A DNA stretch of 64,000 bases from Panax quinquefolius (lineage: Eukaryota > Streptophyta > Magnoliopsida > Apiales > Araliaceae), in assembly GCA_020205615.1 (NCBI GenBank), contig CM035170.1, positions 12,562,980-12,626,979 of the forward strand. The letters run 5' to 3'. Positions 1 to 11,863 of the stretch are shown in pieces. The translations under genes were made by a program, and so were the position numbers. The stretch's first letter is position 1; the number at the start of each line of letters is the position of its first letter. The notes beneath the pieces are model-generated. The model was not told the DNA's origin and ran no database searches. It was given only the letters and a program-made list of their open reading frames with translations.

Positions 1-330
1 CACTCCTCCTTTCACAATTGTTGTGAATTTTCATATGAACAAGCTAGATATCGGCCTCATTGATTTGCTTAACATATTGAAAAATGTTGAGAGTCACTTT
101 CCAACCAAGAAAGATCAAGTCTTCTTGGTAGGGGCCAAAGGATCTTCTGAAAGAAGAACGATTCAAAGAAGGTATATAGAAAGGCATAAACAAAGGATAA
201 TAAGAACAAAAGCGTCATACGGATAACAAAGGTTTTGCTTCCACATTGCAATAAGCTTTGACACTTTGGAAAGAAAGCTGCAAGAAGCATCTTGCGAGGC
301 TAACCAAAGAAGCTTAGTGAAGTTTTGGTT
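1..330 (+). pseudogene. Copia gag C-terminus, broken
   Basis: This is the tail of the capsid/nucleocapsid protein that packages element RNA. The frame starting at 23 reads MNKLDIGLIDLLNILKNVES, a typical Copia gag stretch. It is followed by a basic lysine-rich region and then the site of the CCHC knuckle near 235-285. There the frame is lost and only the CFH of the knuckle is recognisable. The matching part of the second copy (7575-7640) is better preserved. Several small indels make this copy non-functional. Confidence 0.8.
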
Positions 331-360
331 ACAAATACAAATTTGTTCATGATTTAAAAT

Positions 361-2610
361 AATTTTTCTTTAAGTCAAGGTTCTACTTGGGTATTGGATA
401 CCGACTTTGGTTATCATAAATATAGATTTATGAAGGGACCAAGCAGAAGTAGAAAGTTAAACAAAGATAAGTAATCCTATGTGTGGAAAATGAAGCAAAG
501 GTTGCTGTATTAGCTATAGAAACTTATAGTTTAGCACTGCCTACGAGCAAATCTATTAAGTCAATAAGTTGTTATTGTATTCCAATTCTTGTTAGAAATA
601 TTATTTCCATTTTATTGTTGGACAATAAAATTTTTGGTATTATAATTAAGAACAATTGTTGTTCTATTTATAATAATAATGTTTCGTATAGAACTGAAAG
701 ATTACTTAATAGATTTTGTATACTTGACTTACGTGAAAAATTATTTTGTAAATTGAACAAACTAGTATAAGAAAAGGAGATGATCATTCAAAGAGTTAAA
801 TGTATGTATTTGTTGAAATACAAGTATGAATTATTTGAAAGGTTCAAAGAATTCAGAAATGAAACAAATTAACAAAGTATTAAGATTCTTTGATTAGATC
901 AAGGAATAAATACTTGTGCAATAAGTTTCTAGATCATCTCAAATGGTTTTCTCATAATGGACACATCCTCGATCTGTAATAATTGATTGATGTATCTGAA
1001 TGAAAAATCGTACCTTATTGGACATGGTGCGGTCCAAAATGATTTTACCGACATTCCAATTATCCTCAGGGTCATGTCCTAGAAATGGCTACATATCTAC
1101 GAAAAAGGTAACCTCAAAATCCATTTCAAGACTCCATAAAAGTTATGGACAGGGGAGGATTCTAATCTTAAGTATGTTAAGATAAGGGGTTGTCCAACTT
1201 ATGTGAAAAGGTTTCAAAGGATAAGCTTGGGACAAGATTTGACAAATCTGATTTGTGGGACATCCTAAAGTAAGTTTAGGGTAAATGTTCTATGATCCTA
1301 CTTAGGAAAAGGTGTTTATTGCGAAACACGCTTCCTTCTAAGATAAATGTGTTTATCATTGAAAGGGCTAGTGGGAGGATAATAGATCTTGAAGAGTTCA
1401 AGAACCACAAAATACTATAAGTCAAATAAGAGGAACACAGTAGATGAACTTTATTATACCACAAACCAATCATAAATCGGAATAGTTCCGAAGATACCTG
1501 GGAGGTATGGATTCATCATAGATGATGATGATGAGGTACACATCATAGAAGATGTTGATCCAGTTACATACGATGAGGTAAGTGTTGTAGACACTCAAAG
1601 AAATGGATTGAAGCAAGTTTTTCAAATATGGAACATTCGTTTTGATGAGGCAATCAAAAGAGTTTGATTTTATCAAAAATAAGAATGAACCTAGTGTGTA
1701 CAAAAGGGTCAGTGGGAGCATCGTGACATTCCTAGTACTATATGTTAATATACTACGGATAAGGAATGACATATTAATGCTACAATCAAGAAGATAAAGT
1801 TGTCTAAACATTCCTCCATGAATGATTTGGGAAGAGTATCTTAATTGGGGATATAAATCTATATAGATAGATTTAAGAGGATGCTCGACTTAACCCAAGG
1901 AACGTATATTCATTTGATGCTAAAGTCGTTTAGCATGGCAAACTCAAGAGATGTCTCATGTGTCGATGAGATATGGAGTGTATCTCTCTTAATAGTCCCC
2001 ACAGACTCACGAAAGAGGTCGAATGAATGACAATCATGTATGCAATGAAATATCACAGACTGATGTTGATCGGTCATATTATGGAGAAGTTCACTATGAG
2101 TCGATGAAAAACATCTTAAAGTTCTTAATCGGCACTAAGGATGTGATCATATTCATGGTGGGTCCGAATTAAAACTAGAGGGCTTTACGGACTCAAGTTT
2201 TTCGAGATGCACCAAGATGACCGAAAATCCACTTTAAGGTAAAGCGTTATCTTGAGCGATTAGTGCGAGTTGAATTGGAAAGGTTCCAAACAAAGAAAGA
2301 GTTGTTGGTTTAGTAATAAAGACAAAGTATATAGCTATAAATGAAGTCTGCAAGTTGATTGTTTGGATTAAAAGTTCATTCTGAGAACTAGGAATAGTTC
2401 CTAAGTCTCATCTTGGATCTAAACATGTGTTGTGGCACTTTCATTTGATTATTAGAATCATTGAAAGATGGGAAATCACTATAGAGATAGTGGACTCTCA
2501 TGAACAACATTACATATCCATTAACTAAAGCTTATCCAACAAAGCAGGGATAATCGTCTCTTAGAGAAGAAGAGTATGAGATACCATGACGATTGGCTTT
2601 AGTGCAAGTG
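361..2610 (+). pseudogene. Copia pol remnant: PR, INT, RT, RNase H
   Basis: Copia pol pieces appear in order. The protease active-site region is near 390-415 (VLDTDFGYH, where LDTGCGSH is usual). The pre-integrase region is at 483-770. The integrase tail is at 985-1185 (NRTLLDMVRS). RT follows from 1490, with WNIRFDEAI near 1640, a damaged catalytic box near 1741 reading YVNIL instead of YVDDIL, and GIKIYIDRFKRML near 1842. RNase H pieces such as LEGFTDSSF lie near 2173. The integrase HHCC and first catalytic Asp are missing between about 760 and 800, and the RT fingers/palm start is missing near 1605. The second copy shares both gaps. Many stops and frameshifts. Confidence 0.85.
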
Positions 2611-2616
2611 GGAGAT

Positions 2617-4515
2617 TGAAAGTAGTATGCACACAAGCCAATCATGTTTGATGATAAAGCATATACTTTGTAACAATCTTATTCATTTATTAATAAAAAG
2701 TATTAATTTATTAAAGGCTTTTAATTATCTACATGATCTTTGTTTTATAATATGTGATAAACCCATAGTTTTAAGCAATGCTTTTAGAATAATGATGATG
2801 ATCATTCTAATGAGATCTAAATTCTTAGAAAGCTTAAAACTAAAATAGTTCCCAATCATTGGATTACTAAATTGGGGATTAGTGAATCCGGATAGATTGG
2901 TACATACGTTGTTGCTTCTCATTGGATGAGGATGATTGATCTCATGATCATTTGTGTGGAGACACTAAAGCAAGTATGTAGGTGCTTATTAGAGAATAAG
3001 TTCACTTTGAATGTGGCTCGCTAAGGAATACCTAATGGAGTTTTACTTGCACATCAATAGGAATTCTCAGTAGTGATAGTAGTACAAGTAATCCTTGGAC
3101 TTGAGATCATCATAGTATCTTGTGTATGATGAGTTATACTTTGACTTATTCCTTAAGACCCTTAGGGTATATCAAAGGGTATGCTTGGGTATAATAAGTT
3201 GTACATGGAGATAATGTATGATCAATAAAGAATCTACCACTTCTAATAAAAGAAGAGAAATGTCTATGTGATTCGATAAATGACAACCCAAAGAGTCCTT
3301 GGCGTTAAGGCGTAATGAAATTAGAAAGGAGTTTCTAATTTGCATTATTTGGTGTTGTGCATTTAAGATCGAAATACATATAATTAAATAAAATAAGACT
3401 TGACAATAATTCCATGCCTTATATTTAATTGGGACATTGTATGGTGGAAGGATTGAATTGTACGGTAACTATTTACTCAAAGGTTCTTTTATGATTAATG
3501 TTGAAATCTATATTATCTCGGAAAGTCGTTGATCGCTAGGAGGCTTATCCTATCCCTATTGTAAATAAATATTATTTATTTAAATAAATTAATTGTTTAA
3601 TTTATTTATTTAAATAAGATTAGAATTGTTCTAATTGATTTATTCTCACAACCTTTTAATATGGAGAACCTAAAGGGTCACACCATAAAAAAGGAAGAAT
3701 AATTATTTAAGAAGTTAATGGCATAATCGTAATAATATGTTAAGTATATTTAATTTAATCTATGGTGATAGAATAAATTAAATAGCTTAATATTTATTAT
3801 TTAATATTTTAGAAATATTAAATATAAATTAATAAGAGGAGTCTTATTAATATTATTACAATTATTATTATTATTTTAATTTCTAAAAGAGTTTAGGAAT
3901 TAATTTAATATAAGTACTCTCATTTATTCCTAATTGGATTAGGAAGGAAAATTAGTTAAAGGAGTTTAATTAATTATCCCTAATAAGATTAGGGAGCTTA
4001 ATTAATTAAAAGAATTTAATTAATTAAATAAAAGCCAATTCCTTAATTGTTAAGGTGGGTTGCCCACATCTATAAATAAGAGGAGTCTTATTATGGGTGA
4101 GGTGGTTGTTGACTTTTACAACACACGTAATAATTTCAATAGTTGGGAGAGAACGCTTTTTCTATATGAGATAGAAAAACTAGGGTTTGAGCCAATACCC
4201 TTCTTCTTGAAAAATTCATTTTCCTTGGTGGATCACCTCTGAGGCCAAACACATGGGTGGCTAACGTTGATCAAAGGAAGGAACCAAACCGGTGGATTCA
4301 AGTTGAACGCGAAAAGGGATTGGAGGTGAACTTGTACTGAGGAAGCTCGATCTTCAAGGGTATAATTCTTATTCTTTATCTTTTTCGTTTAATTAATAAT
4401 TGTGCATAAAGGGTGATCCGGGTTTATGGTTTGTAAATTTTTTAAACTCTCGATTTTTACTCGCTTCGCTTATTTTTGCAATTTGATTGCGTTTTTGAAT
4501 ATTACAAACCTAACA
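2617..4515 (+). repeat. Copia LTR shared by two tandem copies
   Basis: The 1899-bp LTR starts TGAAAGTAGT right after the purine tract AAGTGGGAGA and ends CCTAACA, one base before a tRNA-Met primer site. It acts as 3' LTR of the upstream copy and 5' LTR of the downstream one. The pair LTR at 9966-11863 is 1898 bp long and nearly identical. The middle (about 3540-4035) is very AT-rich with TTTAATTAATT runs. A TATA box is at 4071. Any TSD of the whole array would lie off the left edge. Confidence 0.92.
4071..4078 (+). promoter_or_regulatory. TATA box in Copia LTR
   Basis: TATAAATA follows the GC-richer GGTGGGTTGCCCACATC. It is the only clear TATA box in the 3' half of this LTR and is where U3/R transcription would be expected to start. 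The same motif recurs at the same place in the other LTR. Confidence 0.6.
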
Positions 4516-4516
4516 G

Positions 4517-4530
4517 TGGCATCAGAGCCA
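4517..4530 (+). other. Primer binding site (tRNA-iMet), Copia
   Basis: TGGCATCAGAGCC starts two bases after the LTR end. It matches the usual plant initiator-Met primer site TGGTATCAGAGC with one change. This is where minus-strand DNA synthesis would begin, and it fixes the right edge of the LTR. Confidence 0.85.
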
Positions 4531-4854
4531 AACCTTTATGTAAATTATTAATTGTTTTAATATGTATATTGATATGTGTTTAGAACAATTTAATTGGGCA
4601 TAATTTTATTGTATAAAATTTATTTAAAAAAAAAAAAAATATTGCCGAATCAATTTTTTTTTAAAATCCGGCGGCGTGAGTCTAAGTTATCAAGGAAGCA
4701 ACATGATTTTTTTTTTTATGGCCGAATGAATCTTAGTCATTTTTTTTAAAAGGCCACGGTTAGCTTATTATTATACAAGGGAAATCATGAAAACACTGCT
4801 GGAAACCAAAAAACGTGGCTAACTTTATTACTTATCAATGCTTATAAATAAGTT

Positions 4855-4961
4855 TATTATATATATATATATGATATATATATTATATAATCTATAATAT
4901 ACGGTTATTATATATATATATATATATAATAGTTATATATATATATATATATATATTATTC
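4855..4961 (+). repeat. AT-dinucleotide microsatellite in leader
   Basis: Runs of (AT)n are interrupted by ATGATAT, TCTATAAT and ACGGTT. The sequence is simple and self-complementary. It is prone to length change and assembly error. Confidence 0.9.
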
Positions 4962-4974
4962 TTAATAATTTTAT

Positions 4975-5600
4975 AATTAAAATAAAAGTTTATTTTAATT
5001 TTAAAATAAAAGTTTATTTTAATCTTAAAATAAAAAGTTTATTTTAATTTTAAAATTAAATTTCATGCTAACTAATTAGAGTTGGAATTGGATTCCATGC
5101 TAACTAATTGGAGTTGAAATTGGATTCTATTTTTTCCTTAAATAAAGGAGTTTATTTAAATATGAAATAAGATTTCATATTATTCAAAATAAAGGAGTTT
5201 ATTTGTGAATAGAAAGAAAATCCGTTTTCCTTAAATAAAAGAGTTTATTTAAATATGAAATAAGATTTTATATTATTCAAAATAAAGGAGTTTATTTGTG
5301 AATAGGAAAGATAATTCGTGTTTCCTTTAATAAATTTTTTTTACATGGAATTGATTCCATAATTAATTAAAATAAAAGAGGTTATTTTAATTAAAGATTT
5401 TTTTTTATATATATATATATGGAATTGGATTCCATAATTAATTAAAATAAAGGAGTTTATTTTGATTAAAGATTTTGATTAAAATAAAATAGTTTATTTT
5501 ATTCAAAATTGGATAAATTAAAATAAAATAGTTTTATTTTGATTTAAATTTGGATTAAAATAAAGGAGAGTTTATTTTGATTCAAAATAGATTTTATACT
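4975..5600 (+). repeat. Palindromic AAATAAA-n-TTTATTT repeat field
   Basis: Roughly a dozen diverged copies of the core AAATAAAGGAGTTTATTT (or AAATAAAAGTTTATTT) are separated by 20-60 bp. Some sit in larger repeats, such as the segments around 5130-5220 and 5225-5310, which share TATGAAATAAGATTT and TATTATTCAAAATAAAGGAG. Each core can pair with itself. No coding potential. Confidence 0.8.
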
Positions 5601-6353
5601 AACTAAATTTGCCCATTAAATGATATCAATATATATATTAAATGTTTATTATTCATAAGATGAATGTTATTTATTAATGCATATGATGATGTGTATGATA
5701 ATAAATGGGATTGATTATGGACTATCGACCAATATGATTGGATTTTATTTTAGTTGGATGCATGAATGTATGAGTTTTATTAAATGGGGTCTCACAGTAC
5801 ACTCGCCTTCTCTAATTTTTCTTAATGTAAATTCTATCTTCCTCCTATGTACTTCCCTCGATCACGATCAAGGTTTCTATTTATTTTAAATAGTTTTGTA
5901 ATAGGAATAGTTAGAATTAATTTTAGAAAATTAGAGATCAAGGAGCAAGGAGCGCTTGAAGACCCGCTTGTAATGGAGCCCCTGTTTAAATGTAATAGTT
6001 ATATTTAAATATTATTTCTTGCACCCCTAGGGTTTGACCTTTTGGTTCACTTGGTGGCTCTAGTGAACCAAACTAGAATAAAAGTCCATAATCAATCCGG
6101 GTAGAATATAGTATTCTATATGTGCATGTTTATACTATATATATTATATATTATGCAAACATGCTTCGCATGTTAATTAATATGACGCGTATTTTATATA
6201 TATATGTGCATGCGCGCTAAAAAAGATGAGACAAATTAATAACAAACCCCTCAAATTTTTATATTAAGTCCTAAGCGTTCAAAGATATTTGGAATATCGA
6301 ACGTCATTTTCTTCTAGCATGATAAAATTAATAGAGTATTAAATATTTAATAT

Positions 6354-6653
6354 GAGTTTGTTGTGTCACCACAAGGCAAGTATTAAGTATTTAAGATGTT
6401 AATTTATCACATTTGATGCTTATAAAGAAAATTGAACAATATTGTTTTGTTGTGTCACCACAAGGATGATATTTTTCTTTTTTGAATATATGGAGTGCTA
6501 GGTCGGACTTAACTTGGATAATTTTGATTCTGGATGTGCCACCACTGATCAAAATAATCTAAGAGGCAAAAGAAAAGGAGTTGCATAGTTGATGTAATTG
6601 ACAAAAGTTGTCTACCTATTTATTTATATATAGTTTGTTGTGTCACCACAAGG
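6354..6653 (+). repeat. Three TTGTGTCACCACAAGG hairpin repeats
   Basis: The 16-mer TTGTGTCACCACAAGG occurs at 6361, 6450 and 6638, each preceded by GTT or GTTT. A broken fourth copy (GATGTGCCACCACTGATC) is near 6533. TTGTG and CACAA form a 5-bp stem around TCAC. The copies stand about 90-190 bp apart in otherwise AT-rich leader just ahead of gag, so they are dispersed motifs and not a simple tandem array. Confidence 0.75.
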
Positions 6654-6930
6654 TTATATACATTTGAAATGGGATCCTTATTCTCACTAAAGCAAATCTT
6701 TAATTAGATTTTGCCAACTATATAAGTGAGGGTAATATAGTTTGAAGAAAATATAGGAGAGACCAATTTAAAAAAGACCCCTAAATTATTTTGGTAATTA
6801 ATAAAAGAATGTATGTTAAAATGTTGTTAATTACAAATTCATTTACGTAAGTTTACAATGTCTAAAATTACTATCATCAAGAAGCATATTAGATGCTAAA
6901 TTAACCGGGCCATCGAATTAAACGGATTGG

Positions 6931-7670
6931 TTAAGGAATTTGAGAATAGTTCTCATAGTGAAAAGCTATCTTATGTCCTTATGTCGCCTATCCTCGCAAT
7001 GGTTGCGCATAATGCCTCGAGGAAGACATTGCTACTTTTAGAAAGTGGCAAGATGATGCACAGATTGGCTCAATGCATCATGCTCAGCATCTATGAGTAA
7101 CGAGCTTGAGCTTCGCCACAAGATGAAACTATGGATGCTCTCTACTATATTCTTGCACATCAAGTAGTTGATGGTGAGGAAAGTAGGACCGATAGATATC
7201 GAGATATCTAAGGAGCTCTTCCGATCTAGAATGGCCAATGGCACTATAAAGACGCATAAAAAGTTCTTAATATAATTAATTTGATTGATCAATTAGGACA
7301 ACCGGTTTTTTGTCATGGATGGAGAGTTGAGCCAAGATTTGATCTTGCACTCACTCCCTGGACTCCTTTCATAATTGTTGTGAATTTTTCATATGAACAA
7401 GCTAGATATCGACCTCATTGATTTGCTTAACATATTGAAAAATGTTGAGAGTCACTTTCCAACCAAGAAAGATCAAGTCTTTCTTGGGTAGGGCCAAAGG
7501 ATCTTCCGAAAAGAAGAACGATTCAAAGAAGGTATATAGAAAGGCATAAACAAAGGATAATAAGAACAAAACCGATACGGATAACAAAGGAGTTTGCTTC
7601 CACCGCAATAAGCCCGGACACCGGAAAGAAAACTGCAAGAAGCATCTTACGAGAGGCTAACCAAAGAAGC
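6931..7670 (+). pseudogene. Copia gag, broken
   Basis: This is a remnant of the structural gag protein of the downstream Copia copy. Visible pieces in order are KWQDDAQ near 7044, SKELFRSRMANGTIK near 7208-7260, MDGELSQDLILHSLPG near 7316-7362, and MNKLDIDLIDLLNILKNVES near 7395. The knuckle CFHRNKPGHRKENC is near 7595, where the second Cys of the CX2CX4HX4C zinc ligand set has become Arg. In-frame stops and frameshifts separate these pieces. The upstream copy keeps only the last third in the window. Confidence 0.85.
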
Positions 7671-7734
7671 TTAGTGAAGTTTTGGTTACAAATACAAATT
7701 TGTTCATGATTTAAAATAATTTTTCTTTAAGTCA

Positions 7735-9950
7735 AGGTTCTACTTGGGTATTGGATACCGACTTTGGTTATCATAAATATAGATTTATGAAGGGACCAAG
7801 CAGAAGTAGAAAGTTAAACAAAGATAAGTAATCCTATGTGTGGAAAATGAAGCAAAGGTTGCCGCATTAGCTATAGAAACTTATAGTTTAGCACTGCCTA
7901 CGGGCAAATCTATTAAGTCAATAAGTTGTTATTGTATTCCAATTCTTGTTAGAAACATTATTTCCATTTTATTGTTGGACAATAAAATTTTTGGTATTAT
8001 AATTAAGAACAATTGTTGTTCTATTTATAATAATAATGTTTCAGATAGAATCCGAAAAGATTACTTAATGGATTTTGTATACTTGACTTACGTGAAAAAT
8101 TATTTTGTAAATTGAACAAACTAGTATAAGAAAAGGAGATGATCATTCAAAGAGTTGAATGTATGTATTTGTTGAAATACAAGTATGAATTATTTGAAAG
8201 GTTCAAAGAATTCAGAAATGAAACAAATTAACAAAGTATTAAGATTCTTTGATTAGATCAAGGAATAAATACTTGTGCAATAAGTTTCTAGATCATCTCA
8301 AATGGTTTTCTCATAATGGACACATCCTGATACGCAATAATTGATTGATGTATCTGAATGAAAAATCGTACCTTGTTGGACATGGTGCGATCCAAAATGA
8401 TTTTACCGACATTCCAGTATCCCTCTAGGGTCATGTCCTAGAAATGGCTACATATCTACGGAAAAGGTAACCTCAAAATCCAGCCCCAAGACTCCATAAA
8501 AGTTATGGACAGGGAGGATTCCTAATCTTAAGTATGTTAAGATAAGGGGTTGTCCAACTTATGTGAAAAGGTTTCAAAGGATAAGCTTGGGACAAGATTT
8601 GACAAATACAGATTTGTGGGACATCCTAAAGTAAGTTTAGGGTAAATGTTCTATAATCCTACTTAGCAAAAGGTGTTTATTGCGAAACACGCTTCCTTCT
8701 AAGATAAAGGTGTTTATCATTGAAAGGGCTAGTGGGAGGATAATAGATCTTGAAGAGTTCAAGAACCACAAAATACTATAAGTCAAATAAGAGGAACCTG
8801 TAGATAGACCTATTATACCACAAATCAATCAGAAATCGAATAGTTCAAGATACCGGAGGTATGGATTCATCATAGATGATGATGATGAGGTACACATCAT
8901 AGAAGATGTTGATCCAGATTACATACGATGAGGTAAGTGTTGTGAACACTCAAAGAAATGGATTGAAGCAAGTTTTTCAAATATGGAACATTCGTTTTGA
9001 TGAGGCAATCAAAAGAGTTTGATTTTATCAAAATAAGAATGAACCTAGTGTGTACAAAAGGGTCATGGGGAGCATCGTGACATTCCTAGTACTATATGTT
9101 GATATACTACGGATAAGGAATGACATATTAATGCTACAATCAGTAAAGATAAAGTTGTCTAAACATTCCTCCATGAATGATTTGGGAAGAGTATCTTAAT
9201 TGGGGATATAAATCTATATAGATAGATTTAAGAGGATGCTCGACTTAACCCAAGGAACGATATATTCATTTGATGCTAAAGTCGCTTAGCATGGCAAACT
9301 CAAAGAGATGTCTCATGTCGATGAGCTATGGAGTGTATCTCTCTTAATAGTCCCCACAGACTCCTGAAAAGAGAGGTCGCATGAATGACAATCATGTATG
9401 CAATGAAATATACGAGACCTGATGTTGATCGGTCATATTCTGGAGAAGTTCACTATGAGTCGCTGAAAAACATCTTAAAGTTCTTAACGGCACTAAGGAT
9501 GTGAGCATACATGGTGGGTCTCAATTAAAACTAGAGGGCTTTACGGACTCAAGTTTTTAGACACTAAGAGACGACAGAAAAATTCACTTTAAGGTAAAGC
9601 GTTATCTTGAATAAAGGTGCGTTGAATTGGAAAGGTTCCAAACAAAGAAAGAGTTGTTGGTTTAGTAATAAAGACAAAGTATATAGCTATAAATGAAGTC
9701 TGCAAGTTGATTGTTTGGATTAAAAGTTCATTACGTAACTAGGAATAGTTCCTAAGTCTCATCTTGGATCTAAACATGTGTTGTGGCACTTTCATTTGAT
9801 TATTAGAATCATTGAAAGATGGGAAATCACTATAGAGATAGTGGACTCTCATGAACAACATTACATATCCATTAACTAAAGCTTATCCAACAAAGAGGAT
9901 AATCGCCACTTAGAGAAGAAGAGTATGAGATACCATGACGATTGGCTTTA
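7735..9950 (+). pseudogene. Copia pol remnant: PR, INT, RT, RNase H
   Basis: This has the same make-up as the upstream copy. The damaged protease box is LDTDFGYH (near 7752). The pre-integrase region is a 91-codon open stretch at 7840-8115. Then come the integrase tail (NRTLLDMV near 8361), RT and RNase H. The RT catalytic box reads YVDI near 9097, one Asp short of YVDD, so polymerase activity would be lost. Deletions remove the integrase HHCC/first Asp (about 8110-8150) and the RT fingers (about 8940-8965) at the same places as in the upstream copy. This means the copies are a duplication or descend from one defective parent. Confidence 0.85.
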
Positions 9951-9954
9951 GTGC

Positions 9955-9964
9955 AAGTGGGAGA
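9955..9964 (+). other. Polypurine tract, Copia
   Basis: AAGTGGGAGA stands directly before the 3' LTR. It is the plus-strand DNA primer typical of plant Copia elements. The same tract is at 2606-2615 in the upstream copy. Confidence 0.8.
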
Positions 9965-9965
9965 T

Positions 9966-11863
9966 TGAAAGTAGTATGCACACAAGCCAATCATGTTTGA
10001 TGATAAAGCATATACTTTGTAACAATCTTATTCATTTATTAATAAAAAGTATTAATTTATTAAAGGCTTTTAATTATCTACATGATCTTTGTTTTATAAT
10101 ATGTGATAAACCCATAGTTTTAAGCAATGCTTTTAGAATAATGATGATGATCATTCTAATGAGATCTAAATTCTTAGAAAAGCTTAAAACTAAAATAGTT
10201 CCCAATCATTGGATTACTAAATTGGGGATTAGTGAATCCGGATAGATTGGTACATACGTTGCTTGCTCATTGGATGAGGATGATTGATTTCATGATCATT
10301 TGTGTGGAGACACTAAAGCAAGTATGTAGGTGCTTATTAGAGAATAAGTTCACTGGAACGTAGCTCGCTAAGGAATACCTAATGGAGTTTTACTTGCTGT
10401 CAATAGGAATTCTCAGTAGTGATAGTAGTACAAGTAATCCTTGGACTTGAGATCATCATAAGTATCTTGTGTATGATGAGTTATACTTTGACTTATTCCT
10501 TAAGACCCTTAGGGTATATCAAAGGGTATGCTTGGGTATAATAAGTTGTATATGGAGATAATGTATGATCAATAAAGAATCTACCACTTCTAATAAAAGA
10601 AGAGAAATGCCTACTATGTGATTCGATAAATGACAACCCAAAGAGTCCTTGGGTTAAGGCGTAATGAAATTAGAAAGGAGTTTCTAATTTGCATTATTTG
10701 GTGTTGTGCATTTAAGAATCGAAATACATATAATTAAATAAAATAAGACTTGACAAGAATTCCATGTCTTATATTTAATTGGGACATCAGATGGTGGAAG
10801 GATTGAATTGTACGGAACTATTTACTCAAAGGTTCTTTTATGATTAATGTTGAAATCTATATTATCCGGAAAGTCGTTGATCGCTAGTGGAGGCTTATCC
10901 CTATTGTAGAATAAATATTATTTATTTAAATAAATTAATTGTTTAATTTATTTATTTAAATAAGATTAGAATTGTTCTAATTGATTTATTCACAACCTAG
11001 GTTTAATATGGAGAACCTAAAGGGTCACACCATAAAAGGAAGAATAATTATTTAAGAAGTTAATGGCATAATCGTAATAATATATTAATATATTTAATTT
11101 AATCTATGGTGATAGAATAAATTAAATAGCTTAATATTTATTATTTAATATTTTAGAAATATTAAATATAAATTAATAAGAGGAGTCTTATTAATATTAT
11201 TACAATTATTATTATTATTTTAATTTCTAAAAGAGTTTAGGAATTAATTTAATATAAGTACTCTCATTTATTCCTAATTGGATTAGGAAGGAAAATTAGT
11301 TAAAGGAGTTTAATTAATTATCCCTAATAAGATTAGGGAGCTTAATTAATTAAAAGAATTTAATTAATTAAATAAAAGCCAATTCCTTAATTGTTAAGGT
11401 GGGTTGCCCACATCTATAAATAAGAGGAGTCTTATTATGGGTGAGGTGGTTGTTGACTTTTACAACACACGTAATAATTCCAATAGTTGGGAGAGTACGT
11501 TCTTTTCTATACAGATAGGAAAAACTAGGGTTTGAGCCAATACCCCTTCTTCTTGAAAAATTCTTTTTCCTTGGTGGATCACCTCTAGAGGCCAAACACA
11601 TGGGTGGCTAACGTTGATCAAAGGAAGGAACCAAACCCGATGGATTCAAGTTGAACGCGAAAAGGATTGGAGGTGAACTTGTACCTGAGGAAGCTCGATC
11701 TTCAAGGGTATAATTCTTATTCGATATCTTTTTCGTTTAATTAATAATTGTGCATAAAGGGTGATCCGGGTTTATGGTTTGTAAATTTTTTAAAACTCTG
11801 ATTTATCTCGCTTCCGCTTATTTTTGCAATTTGATTGCGTTTTTGAATATTACAAACCTAACA
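9966..11863 (+). repeat. Copia 3' LTR
   Basis: This 1898-bp LTR begins TGAAAGTAG and ends CCTAACA. It differs from 2617-4515 by scattered single bases and short indels clustered at C/G-containing spots. The right border is an abrupt switch to family-A LTR sequence at 11864. Confidence 0.92.
11415..11422 (+). promoter_or_regulatory. TATA box in Copia 3' LTR
   Basis: TATAAATA lies in the same context as in the 5' LTR (CCCACATC before, AGAGGAGTC after). Confidence 0.55.

Larger units (their letters stand above)
1..4515 (+). mobile_element. Upstream tandem Copia copy, 5' end cut by the window
   Basis: This is the 3' part of a Ty1/Copia retrotransposon: gag C-terminus, pol remnant, then the LTR at 2617. 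It is nearly identical base for base to 7340-11863. Because its 3' LTR is also the 5' LTR of the next copy, the two elements are fused head to tail. The 5' LTR and most of gag lie before the window. The integrase-before-RT order identifies Copia. Likeness to the Angela/BARE group comes from remembered RT/RNase H motifs and the 1.9-kb LTR, so the clade is an inference. Confidence 0.9.
4531..6930 (+). other. Long non-coding leader of the Copia element
   Basis: About 2.4 kb lie between the primer site and the first recognisable gag codons, and no open frame here looks coding. It holds poly-T/poly-A runs (4620-4760), an AT microsatellite, a field of palindromic AAATAAA/TTTATTT repeats, a less AT-rich block (5790-6100) and three copies of a TTGTG/CACAA hairpin. 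Long structured leaders are known in Angela-type elements, where they are thought to hold dimerisation, packaging or translation signals. Which parts do so here cannot be told from sequence. Confidence 0.7.
2617..11863 (+). mobile_element. Full-length but dead Copia element (LTR-int-LTR)
   Basis: This 9.25-kb element has two 1.9-kb LTRs, a PBS, a 2.4-kb leader, gag and pol remnants, and a PPT. The right LTR ends in ACA and is followed by ATAATGATATG. The uninterrupted family-A LTR reads GTGGAGATAATGATATG (about 15909-15925), so the inferred 5-bp target duplication is ATAAT. The other copy of the TSD should be beyond the left edge, before the 5' LTR of the upstream copy. Coding damage and missing INT/RT blocks mean it cannot move by itself. 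Confidence 0.9.

Noticed and set aside
4060..4242. 60-codon frame in Copia LTR and 11368-11601 minus frame
   Set aside because: They overlap the TATA box/leader part of the LTR, differ between the two LTRs by frameshift, and show no motif.
1..11863. Two independent neighbouring Copia insertions
   Set aside because: There is no TSD or spacer at 2616/2617 or 4515/4516. The LTR is shared and the internal deletions are the same.
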